Shown: positions 4,844-11,051 of the stretch, piece by piece
Layout of the letters: each line of letters begins with the position of its first letter
How positions within the stretch are numbered: position 1 is the stretch's first letter
Source of the DNA: JBGTCD01 sp041749015
GTDB taxonomy: Bacteria > Bacteroidota > Bacteroidia > Cytophagales > Cyclobacteriaceae
Length of the DNA: 11,051 nt
Direction: 5' to 3'
Assembly: GCA_041749015.1 (NCBI GenBank)
Contig: JBGTCD010000100.1
Span: 1 to 11,051 of the forward strand
Made by a program: the position numbers and the translations under genes
The notes under the pieces: generated by a model
Database searches by the model: none
Told to the model about the DNA's origin: nothing
Seen by the model: the letters and a program-made list of their open reading frames with translations, nothing else

Positions 4844-6504
4844 CGGCTCAGGTGCCGGTCAATAAATTTTCGGTTCAGTTCGTCGGAATCCCCATAGTGC
4901 CTGCGCACCCCCTCCAGCCTGGCATGCATATCCTTCTTTACCGCTTCATAGGAAGGGTCATCATATACATTTTTCAGCTCTTGCGGGTCCTCCTGCAAAT
5001 CATAGAGCTCCCATTCGTCGATATCATAGTAAAAATGCATGAGCTTATAGCGGTCCGTGGCCACCCCATAATGGCGTTTTACCATATGCACAGAGGGGTA
5101 CTCGTAGTAAGTATAATAAACGGCATCTCTCCAATCATCGCTTTCCCCACTCATCAGCAGTCTGAAGGACTCCCCTTGCATATCCTCCGGCACTGCTACG
5201 CCTGCATAATCCAGGAAGGTGGGAGCAAAGTCTAAGTTCTGCACCAGGGCATTGATTACCGTACCCGGCTCAATTTCCCTGGGAAACCTAATCATCAATG
5301 GGGTACGGAAGGACTCCTCATACATAAAGCGCTTATCAAACCAGCCATGCTCCCCCAGGTAGAAGCCCTGGTCTGAAGTGTACACCACGATGGTATTTTC
5401 AGCCAATCCGGAAGCATCCAAATAATCCAGCACTTTGCCAATCCCCTCGTCTACTGCGGCAATGGTTCCCAGGTAATCCTGCATATACCGCTGAAATCGC
5501 CATCTCATCAAATCCTCCTCACTCATATTGGGGTATTCCCCGATGAACTGTTCATTGATGGGGCCATATACCGCATCCCAGGATGCTCGCTGCGCCGAGT
5601 TCATCCTGCCAATGGTCCTTTCAAAGGCTTCCAGGTCCCAGCTAATATTGTTGGGTCTCACCACCGTTGGGCTAATGCCCAGCTTTTCAATGGTTTCGGG
5701 ATAAAGCTTAGAATCACCCGCCCAGTTCATATGCCTGAGGATGTTCATTTCAGCCGCTGTGGCCGCTGTGCCCCGGCCCTCGAAGTCGTCGAATAGGGTA
5801 GATGGTTCCTCAAACACTTTTTTAGTGAACGCCTTGTAATGCCGCTCTGCGGGTTCCCACTCCCTGTGTGGGGCCTTGTGGTGGTATAGCACACAAAAAG
5901 GCTTATTGGGATCCCTGGTGTTTTGCAACCAATCCAGGGTAGTATCGGTGATGATATCGGTCACGTACCCCTCTTTGGTAACCACCGCCCCATCAATCAG
6001 AAAATCAGGATTGTAATAATGACCCTGCCCGGGCAGCACCATAGAGAAGTCAAAACCCTGAGGAATCCCATCCATATGTATTTTTCCGATCATGGCGGTT
6101 TGGTAGCCATTAGCCTGAAGCAACTTGGGGAAGTTATCCTGATCCCAATCAAAGTCCTCTTTATTATCGATTTTGCCATTGACAAAGGAATGTTTACCGG
6201 TAAGTAACACCGCCCTGCTGGGTGCACAAATCGAATTGGTCACAGTAGCGCGGGTAAACAAAGCCCCCTCTTTGGCAATGCGGTCGATATTAGGGGTCTG
6301 CATCAGCTTGTCACTGTAGGCGCTGATGGCCTGGTAAGCGTGGTCATCGGTCATGATGTAGATGATGTTGGGAGGGGATGGCGCTTCTTCCTTCGCAGGT
6401 TCACAGGAAAATAGAACAGCCGGCAAAATAAGGGAAAGAAGGATGCAATGTCGAAATAAAATGGTGCCTGTCATGGTGAGTTTATTTTTGGCCAATAAAA
6501 TCAT
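4831..6504 (-). CDS. Family S1 formylglycine sulfatase lipoprotein
   Basis: 557 residues from ATG 6504; the start at 6474 (Met11) is more likely because it begins the lipoprotein signal peptide directly, with lipobox LFSC and lipidation at Cys34. The sulfatase fold follows: metal ligands D53-D54 in MTDDH, the formylglycine motif C93-A-P-S-R97 inside the longer S1 signature ending in LLTGK, K141 and H143, H209 and K210, and the second metal pair D378-Q379 in TSDQG. The C-terminal part (about 460-540, YDLQEDPQELKN) is the DUF4976-type domain. The cysteine needs an anaerobic-type maturase (anSME) or FGE encoded elsewhere. The substrate is a sulfated sugar; resemblance to the N-acetylglucosamine-6-sulfatase (S1_11-like) branch is my impression only. 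No SusC/SusD or glycosidase genes are adjacent. It follows the S9 peptidase by 167 bp on the same strand. Confidence 0.92.
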   Translation of the reverse strand: MILLAKNKLTMTGTILFRHCILLSLILPAVLFSCEPAKEEAPSPPNIIYIMTDDHAYQAISAYSDKLMQTPNIDRIAKEGALFTRATVTNSICAPSRAVLLTGKHSFVNGKIDNKEDFDWDQDNFPKLLQANGYQTAMIGKIHMDGIPQGFDFSMVLPGQGHYYNPDFLIDGAVVTKEGYVTDIITDTTLDWLQNTRDPNKPFCVLYHHKAPHREWEPAERHYKAFTKKVFEEPSTLFDDFEGRGTAATAAEMNILRHMNWAGDSKLYPETIEKLGISPTVVRPNNISWDLEAFERTIGRMNSAQRASWDAVYGPINEQFIGEYPNMSEEDLMRWRFQRYMQDYLGTIAAVDEGIGKVLDYLDASGLAENTIVVYTSDQGFYLGEHGWFDKRFMYEESFRTPLMIRFPREIEPGTVINALVQNLDFAPTFLDYAGVAVPEDMQGESFRLLMSGESDDWRDAVYYTYYEYPSVHMVKRHYGVATDRYKLMHFYYDIDEWELYDLQEDPQELKNVYDDPSYEAVKKDMHARLEGVRRHYGDSDELNRKFIDRHLSRSSQ

Positions 6505-6574
6505 TAAACAGTTAAGGAATTAAAAATTGCGAAATTTTCAAAATCATGGAAACTCGATCATGACCCTGACCTTG

Positions 6575-6660
6575 ACTAATGTGGCATCTATTAACTGCAT
6601 ACTGAATATTGTGGACTGAAAACTTTGACTATGACCTTAACACTGTCGACTTTGACTCCT
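6575..6660. repeat. Degenerate hexamer repeats between S9 peptidase and sulfatase genes
   Basis: Two clusters share TGACNT-type units: TGACCC-TGACCT-TGACTA at about 6580-6598, and ACTTTG-ACTATG-ACCTTA-ACACTG-TCGACT-TTGACT at about 6622-6658. On the minus strand they read as GTCAAA/GTCATA/GTCAGG. They fill most of the 167-bp gap between the two minus-strand genes, where no promoter or clean terminator could be identified. Open frames on the plus strand here arise from this periodicity and are not genes. Confidence 0.5.
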
Positions 6661-6671
6661 ATGTTTGCGTA

Positions 6672-9101
6672 TTATTTGGTGGAGGCGCCTTCTATTTTGC
6701 GATTTTTTACAAATTCCTCCAACCAGTTATCCATTTCCCAAAACATGTGCAGCACCGATTCCATGGCCCGGTACCCATGGCTTTCGTGTGGCAACATCAC
6801 CAGCCTGGTGGTAGCGCCATGGCCCTTCAGGGCGTTGTAATACCGCTCGCTTTGGATCGGGAAGGTCCCGGAATTATTGTCTGCTTCACCATGGATGAGC
6901 AGGATAGGGGTCTTTACTTTTTCAGCATGCATAAAGGGCGACATGTTATTATACACCTCGGGAGATTCCCAGTAGGTCCTTTGCTCATATTGAAAACCAA
7001 AAGGCGTCAGCGTACGGTTATAGGCCCCGCTCCTGGCAATACCCGCTGCAAAGAGGTTCGTATGGGCCAATAGGTTGGCGGTCATGAAGGCCCCGTAACT
7101 GTGGCCACCTACACCGATCCGCATCGGATCACCCACTCCCATATCTTCGAGTATCTTGATGGCTGCACGGGCATTCATCCGCACCTGTTCTATGAAGGTA
7201 TCATTAGGCTCCTCATCACCCTCGCCTACGATGGGCATGCTCACGGCATCAAATACCGCATAGCCCCTGGAAACCCAATAAATCGGTGACCCCCAGCTCA
7301 ATCTGATGAACTCATGGGGTGATCCTGAGATCTGCCCTGCGGCATCCATGCTTTTATATTCCCGGGGATAGGCCCACATAAATACCGGCAAAGGGCCGTC
7401 TTCCTTCTTATATCCTGCCGGCAGATACAAGTTACCCGATAGGGGGAGCCCGTCTTCCCTCTCAAACTGTATCACCTCCTTGGTGACACCCCTGAGCCCT
7501 GGATACGGATCTTCAAATGCCGTAAAAGGCGTGATATTGCCATTTTTAAGATTTCTAACAAAGTAGTTGGGTACGGCCTCCTCTGACTCCCGGCGGGTAA
7601 TGACCAGCCCCTTTGCAGGGTCGATGATACTGACTGGTGACTCATAATAGGGTGCCTCCGACTGCCATAATCTTTTGGCCTTCATGGAGCGCATATCCAT
7701 CTCGTCGATAAAGGGGCGGTTGCCTTCAGGAGAGGCGCCCTGCCCGGTAAGCAAGAGTTTTCTGCCCTTGTTCAGCATGAGGAGGACGTTTTTGCCATAT
7801 TGATTGTCGGTAGTCACAAAATTCCCCGGGTCGTTGTACCGGTCTTCGTAAGATCGGTCAAAGAGCACTTTTTTAGACTTTGCATCTTCTGGTTTGAAGG
7901 TGCTGGTAATGGCCTGACGGGTATTAAACCAAGTCTCGTAGGCAATGGCCATGTTGTCATCACCCCAGGTAACGCCCGCATATCGGAGCTTGAGCTCAAT
8001 GCCCGGACGGGCTGCCCCCTCAAATGGTGCCGGGAGGTAATACATCCGGTCGCGGATGGCTGCTTCTACAGCAGGGTCTCCACCATCCTGGGCTTCTACC
8101 CAGTAGAGGGTGGCGGGCTTATCTGCCCTCCAGGTAAAGGACCGGGGCCCTTCCCAGGTAGCACCGAATCCTTTGGGCAGCTCCTCAATCAGTGGGAGGG
8201 ACGCGACTTTTTTAACTAATTTTCCTGAAAGGTCATGGATGGCCACATCCAGCGGAAATCTGGAAGCCGGCACCAGGTAGGAGTATGGCTTATTCACCGA
8301 CTGGACCATAAAATACCCGCCTCCGGGTGCAATGCTGACGCTCCTGATGGTGCCCTTCACACCGAGGGAGTTGTTGTTCCCATTCAGGTCGGCGACCATG
8401 ACTTCTGAGAGAAAATAATGGTCAAAAAGCGCTTCATCATAGGCATTGGCTAGTAGGTCCTGGTAAGTCCTGCTGGGCGCTACCTTCCCGCGGTTTTCCT
8501 GGATCACAGGGCCTTCCGGTGCGATGGGTGCTACTGGTGCCGGACCTCTGTCCGCAGGCACTGCCATGAACATGATCCGCTTATTATCAGGATGCCATTC
8601 ATAGGGATTGCCCCAGAAGGTATCGTTCAGGACTGGTGCTGTCAGTTTTTTGGCCCTGGGTTCTGCGATGGAGGCGGTGTATAAGGCGATGCCTTCAGGA
8701 TGAGTCATGGTGAAGGCGATCTGCTTCCCATCCGGTGACCAGGAGATGTTTTGGATGACCGGATTTTGCGGAAGCACTTCCACGCGCACCTCTTTTTTAC
8801 CGTCTGTGCTCTTGAAGAGGAGGCCGTTATAGCTGAAGCCTCTGCTGGAGCCATTATTGGCAGGATTGATTCGCATCCCTGCGAGGCGGAGCTCCGGCTG
8901 GGCCACCTCCACGATGGAGGGGTAGCTGGGCCTTTCGAGGAGCAGGGCCCAGTCGCCGGCATTATTGACGCTGACGAGCGGGGTCTGCGGGGCATTCACC
9001 AGGTCTTCGATGGGTTTTGGGGGTGTTTGATACGCGGTCTGGGCGGTGCAGGGCAGTATCAGCACAAAAAACAGGAGGGGCAATAGCATATTTTTGATCA
9101 T
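6672..9101 (-). CDS. Secreted S9D prolyl-oligopeptidase family peptidase (glutamyl endopeptidase-like)
   Basis: 809 residues with a Sec signal peptide (1-21, MIKNMLLPLLFFVLILPC then TAQ). An N-terminal beta-propeller region (about 30-530) opens with PPKPIEDLVNAPQTP and ELRLAGMRI; these are characteristic of the S9D branch that includes the plant chloroplast glutamyl endopeptidase. The alpha/beta-hydrolase domain (about 545-800) has the complete triad: Ser668 in GGHSYGA, Asp741 in HGEADNN and His775 in ESHGY. It is likely exported and degrades peptides or proteins in the periplasm or outside the cell, probably after glutamate, which rests on the S9D resemblance. ATG 9101 fits the signal peptide and the -7 box upstream. 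The preceding plus-strand gene is divergent. The sulfatase gene follows after 167 bp and may be read through. Confidence 0.93.
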   Translation of the reverse strand: MIKNMLLPLLFFVLILPCTAQTAYQTPPKPIEDLVNAPQTPLVSVNNAGDWALLLERPSYPSIVEVAQPELRLAGMRINPANNGSSRGFSYNGLLFKSTDGKKEVRVEVLPQNPVIQNISWSPDGKQIAFTMTHPEGIALYTASIAEPRAKKLTAPVLNDTFWGNPYEWHPDNKRIMFMAVPADRGPAPVAPIAPEGPVIQENRGKVAPSRTYQDLLANAYDEALFDHYFLSEVMVADLNGNNNSLGVKGTIRSVSIAPGGGYFMVQSVNKPYSYLVPASRFPLDVAIHDLSGKLVKKVASLPLIEELPKGFGATWEGPRSFTWRADKPATLYWVEAQDGGDPAVEAAIRDRMYYLPAPFEGAARPGIELKLRYAGVTWGDDNMAIAYETWFNTRQAITSTFKPEDAKSKKVLFDRSYEDRYNDPGNFVTTDNQYGKNVLLMLNKGRKLLLTGQGASPEGNRPFIDEMDMRSMKAKRLWQSEAPYYESPVSIIDPAKGLVITRRESEEAVPNYFVRNLKNGNITPFTAFEDPYPGLRGVTKEVIQFEREDGLPLSGNLYLPAGYKKEDGPLPVFMWAYPREYKSMDAAGQISGSPHEFIRLSWGSPIYWVSRGYAVFDAVSMPIVGEGDEEPNDTFIEQVRMNARAAIKILEDMGVGDPMRIGVGGHSYGAFMTANLLAHTNLFAAGIARSGAYNRTLTPFGFQYEQRTYWESPEVYNNMSPFMHAEKVKTPILLIHGEADNNSGTFPIQSERYYNALKGHGATTRLVMLPHESHGYRAMESVLHMFWEMDNWLEEFVKNRKIEGASTK

Positions 9102-9210
9102 GGCGATGGGGATTATTTATGATGGAAATTAAGACAACCACCGGCTATTCGCAAATATAAATTTACAGATGGCTTTTTGGTGGTTCAAAATGCCGGGGAA
9201 TAATGGATCT
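9102..9210. other. Leader and promoter-proximal DNA of the S9 peptidase gene
   Basis: Apart from the -7-like box at 9152-9159 and the short leader of the peptidase mRNA, I see no further feature here. No terminator is needed because the flanking genes diverge. Confidence 0.35.
9152..9159 (-). promoter_or_regulatory. Bacteroidota -7 box of the S9 peptidase gene
   Basis: The minus strand reads TATATTTG, an exact TAnnTTTG match, 50 bp upstream of the ATG at 9101. The nearest TTG is 26 nt upstream, longer than the usual spacer, so the -33 element is uncertain. Confidence 0.5.
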
Positions 9211-9297
9211 TAAATGCCTGATAATCTGGAAGGGGTGTGATGGAGGGATTAGGATATATTGTTTATCCCTTATATATTTAACTTGTTTTAAGAAGCA
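9211..9297 (+). repeat. Duplicated upstream segment, copy 1
   Basis: An 87-bp block that aligns with 10293-10380 with one single-base indel and roughly a dozen mismatches, many of them transitions. It holds two strictly conserved parts: TGATGGAGGGATTAGGAT, and a 29-bp stretch running from CTTATATATTT to AAGAAGCA. It lies 64 bp before the ATG at 9361. A TATATTTA sequence inside it resembles a -7 box, without a matching -33 element. Confidence 0.8.
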
Positions 9298-9313
9298 TTT
9301 GTAGGCTTAAAAA

Positions 9314-9321
9314 TAGGTTTG
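9314..9321 (+). promoter_or_regulatory. Possible -7 box before the FlgT/BamE-like gene
   Basis: TAGGTTTG matches TAnnTTTG, 40 bp before the ATG at 9361. TTG triplets upstream are at 12 and 28 nt, neither a normal spacer, so this is a weak call. It lies just outside the duplicated segment. Confidence 0.3.
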
Positions 9322-9360
9322 TTTATGGTCTAAGTGATGAATTAAACCAATGATTCAGAT

Positions 9361-10254
9361 ATGAAGTCAAAATTTTCATTGAGGTACTTGCTTGTTTTTA
9401 TAATTGTGCTATTGTTTTTGCAAAACATAGCAGCACAAAACAAAGCATTCATCAGAGAATATTATTACAAAGCAGGTGAAACGGACAGTAAAGTTACTTC
9501 CCGACAAAAGGCTTTAACTGAGGTAAAAGCCCTGTTGATTGAAGAGTTAGGAATCTACGTTGAGAGTTATGTCAACCATGTTGTAAAAGAAGAGAATGGC
9601 GTAATAACCAAGGATTTCTTCACCAATGAAATTAAGACTTTGAGTACCGGCACCACAGAAACCAAGATACTGGAAGAGCGCTGGGATGGATACGAATACT
9701 ACATAAAAGCCGAAGTAGTAGCCGACCCTGAAGAAGTAGTGCGGAGGATTAACCAAACGCTCTCCTTAAGAAATAGCAGCAAAGCAATTGATAGTTTGAA
9801 GATTTTGCTGCAGAGCTCAAATAATGAACTCATCCTGAAAAATAGTGAGCTTTCTGAGCTTAAGGAGCAACTGGTGGTTCAACAAAAGAAAATCGATTCT
9901 ACCCAAACATCATTGATTGGGCTGAATCAGCAATTAATCGAATCGAAGAAGCAATTGGCCTCTAACCAAGCCCAGGAAAAGCGGCTGTTATCAGAAATAG
10001 AAGAAATCGAGCAGAAAATGAAAGATGCAACAAACACAGCAGTTGCAAACGTGCGCATTGGCATGACACCAGAAGAAGTTGTTAAGGTATGTGGCAAACC
10101 AAGAGCAAAGGGTTGTGGTAATATGAATTATGGAGGCGTTTGGATTCTCTTTGAGAGTGGAATAGTTATGGGAATGATTGACTCAAGAGACTATCGTGGG
10201 TGTTTGCCTTTAAGTTACTATAAATCTCAAAATCTAAAATTCATATTGAAATGA
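9361..10254 (+). CDS. Exported FlgT/LPP20-like, coiled-coil, BamE-like protein
   Basis: 297 residues with a signal peptide (1-25, hydrophobic YLLVFIIVLLFL, then IAAQ), so it is periplasmic or surface-exposed. Residues about 27-130 resemble the FlgT N-terminal/LPP20 type domain: REYYYKAGETDSKVTSRQKALTE is the usual alpha-helix with conserved A-x-x-E/A spacing, followed by YEYYIKAEVVADPEEVVRRI. Residues 139-222 form a coiled coil (repeated L/I with K, E and Q, e.g. NSELSELKEQLVVQQKKI). Residues about 230-275 (IGMTPEEVVKVCGKPR, then GGVWILFESG) resemble the SmpA/BamE fold, which mediates contacts in outer-membrane assembly; the match is short. There is no lipobox cysteine. I do not know a named protein with this exact combination. 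A copy of the segment upstream of this gene precedes the next gene as well. No clear terminator follows the stop. Confidence 0.75.
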   Translation: MKSKFSLRYLLVFIIVLLFLQNIAAQNKAFIREYYYKAGETDSKVTSRQKALTEVKALLIEELGIYVESYVNHVVKEENGVITKDFFTNEIKTLSTGTTETKILEERWDGYEYYIKAEVVADPEEVVRRINQTLSLRNSSKAIDSLKILLQSSNNELILKNSELSELKEQLVVQQKKIDSTQTSLIGLNQQLIESKKQLASNQAQEKRLLSEIEEIEQKMKDATNTAVANVRIGMTPEEVVKVCGKPRAKGCGNMNYGGVWILFESGIVMGMIDSRDYRGCLPLSYYKSQNLKFILK

Positions 10255-10292
10255 CTAGAGTAAAAAAAAATTCTCTGTCCTGGCGGTTCCTG

Positions 10293-10380
10293 TAAATGCC
10301 TGATGATCTGATAGGTAGATTGATGGAGGGATTAGGATGCATCACTTATCTCTTATATATTTAACTTGTTTTAAGAAGCA
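10293..10380 (+). repeat. Duplicated upstream segment, copy 2
   Basis: The counterpart of 9211-9297, 1082 bp further on. It retains the two conserved blocks and ends with the same AAGAAGCA, after which the sequences diverge. It lies 94 bp before the ATG at 10474. No inverted repeat was found at its ends, and the pair encloses one whole gene, as expected if a gene with its upstream region was duplicated and the coding parts have since been replaced or diverged. Confidence 0.8.
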
Positions 10381-10415
10381 ACTAGAGGTTAATAATAAGA
10401 AGGGGCTTTAAATTT

Positions 10416-10423
10416 TATATTTA
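10416..10423 (+). promoter_or_regulatory. Possible -7 box of the last gene
   Basis: TATATTTA differs from TAnnTTTG in the last base and lies 50 bp before the ATG at 10474. No TTG is found at the proper distance. It is outside the duplicated segment. Confidence 0.25.
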
Positions 10424-10473
10424 TAAGCGACATGGCGGTTTTAATATTCGGATGTTGGTGCCTATCAAATGAA

Positions 10474-11051
10474 ATGAAATTTATTTTTGCAATCATATTG
10501 CTATTTACTTTAAATGGACTCTATAGTCAAAATATAGCTGACAAAAATGACCCTTTGCAAAATCCTTTATTTACTAATAAAATATTTCTCGATCAAATTG
10601 CATCTAAACCAATTGACTTTTACCTTAAGCACAATGACATTAACGAAACCGCAAAGTTGTTTTACAAAGGACAATATGCAATTTATGATGATGAGGAAAC
10701 CTTTGCTTTTATAGGTAGTCTACTAACAAAAAATTCCGAAATCAGACCATTTTATTTTTTTGTGTTTAATCAAGTTCTGAACCTATCGGATGGAGCTATT
10801 AGTGAGTACGTAGGAGGTATTGCCAAAAAGTACATAGAGCTTTATCCTTGTGAGTTCATTAGTATTATGACATATAGTAACTATCGTTTAGACATTGAAA
10901 AGTGGGCACAATACATAGGCTTCGAGCTTTATACAACGACCAACTATTATGAATTCACTAATTCTATTGAGAAAAGAATTGCAATAGAATGTAACTATAT
11001 GACAAGCAATTGGACTCCAATTAGAAATCATATTAAGAAATACCTTGAGAA
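10474..11051 (+). CDS. Unrecognised exported protein, 3' end outside window
   Basis: The frame is open from ATG 10474 to the window edge (192 full codons). It starts with a signal peptide (MKFIFAIILLFTLNGLYSQ, about 1-18), so the product is exported. An in-frame ATG at 10432 would add 14 residues before this signal sequence and is less likely. The mature part is rich in aromatic residues: IDFYLKHNDINETAKLFYKG, then FYFFVFNQVLNLSDGAISEY, LYPCEF and ECNYMTSNW. It contains two cysteines, Cys126 (LYPCEF) and Cys174. No transmembrane helix follows the signal. I recognise no domain. The duplicated segment upstream links it to the previous gene by position, although the two proteins do not look alike. 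Confidence 0.8.
   Translation, partial: MKFIFAIILLFTLNGLYSQNIADKNDPLQNPLFTNKIFLDQIASKPIDFYLKHNDINETAKLFYKGQYAIYDDEETFAFIGSLLTKNSEIRPFYFFVFNQVLNLSDGAISEYVGGIAKKYIELYPCEFISIMTYSNYRLDIEKWAQYIGFELYTTTNYYEFTNSIEKRIAIECNYMTSNWTPIRNHIKKYLE

Noticed and set aside
4852..6207. Plus-strand open frames within the sulfatase gene
   Set aside because: They are antisense to a complete S1 sulfatase with all catalytic motifs and have no independent support.
6609..7073. A 154-residue plus-strand frame starting in the hexamer repeats
   Set aside because: Most of it is antisense to the S9 peptidase C-terminus, and its start is made of repeat-derived alternating residues.
7800..9086. Plus- and minus-strand frames inside the S9 peptidase gene (7800-8219, 8705-8995, 8751-9086)
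   Set aside because: They are shadows of a 2.4-kb gene with an intact signal peptide and catalytic triad.
9211..9297. The duplicated segment as a transposon end or MITE
   Set aside because: No terminal inverted repeats or target-site duplications could be found at the borders of either copy, and no transposase frame lies between them.
10255..10292. A terminator after the FlgT/BamE-like gene
   Set aside because: There is an A9 run and a weak AGAG/CTCT pairing, but no stable stem followed by a T tract on the plus strand.

Overview
The window looks like a chromosomal segment of a member of the Bacteroidota, probably a Cytophagales-type (Cyclobacteriaceae-like) bacterium. The reasons are: promoters of the TTG-N19/21-TAnnTTTG class, which belong to the Bacteroidota sigma factor; weak Shine-Dalgarno sequences; a BatB/BatC aerotolerance-type gene pair; a formylglycine sulfatase lipoprotein; and a secreted S9D glutamyl-endopeptidase-like protease. 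The genus assignment is inference; no database was searched.

Layout. Positions 1-1565 (minus strand) hold the end of a Bat-type operon: a BatB-like von Willebrand A membrane protein followed by a BatC-like TPR protein that leaves the window inside an Asp/Gln-rich tail. Positions 1678-2503 hold a tRNA cluster on the minus strand (Ser-GCT, Arg-TCT, Pro-TGG) with a good promoter and two terminators. Between the terminators lies a 17-nt copy of the tRNA-Pro 3' end, which looks like a decayed duplicate. Positions 2521-2748 are a broken GIY-YIG nuclease gene. Positions 2843-3654 are a DUF2975 membrane protein and a YozG-like HTH regulator in one operon, with a consensus promoter that carries a perfect palindrome in its spacer.

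Positions 3681-4816 are a self-contained repressor operon: an unrecognised 87-residue protein followed by a LexA/CI-like HTH-S24 repressor. Two matching inverted repeats (TACTAA-N5-TTAGTA) lie at its promoter and at its first start codon. I consider this the most interesting regulatory unit here: a self-cleaving, damage-responsive type of switch whose partner protein has no known function.

Positions 4831-9101 (minus strand) hold a large secreted S9D peptidase followed by a sulfatase lipoprotein. Both are probably envelope or extracellular enzymes. Degenerate 6-7-bp repeats sit at both ends of the sulfatase gene. Positions 9211-11051 hold two secreted or periplasmic proteins on the plus strand: a FlgT/LPP20-like + coiled coil + BamE-like protein, and an unrecognised one that runs off the end. 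An imperfectly duplicated segment of about 88 bp precedes each of them.

By eye, the sulfatase/peptidase block is much richer in G+C than positions 2500-3760 and 9200-11051. The AT-rich parts may be accessory DNA. No complete mobile element, CRISPR array or rRNA gene was seen.
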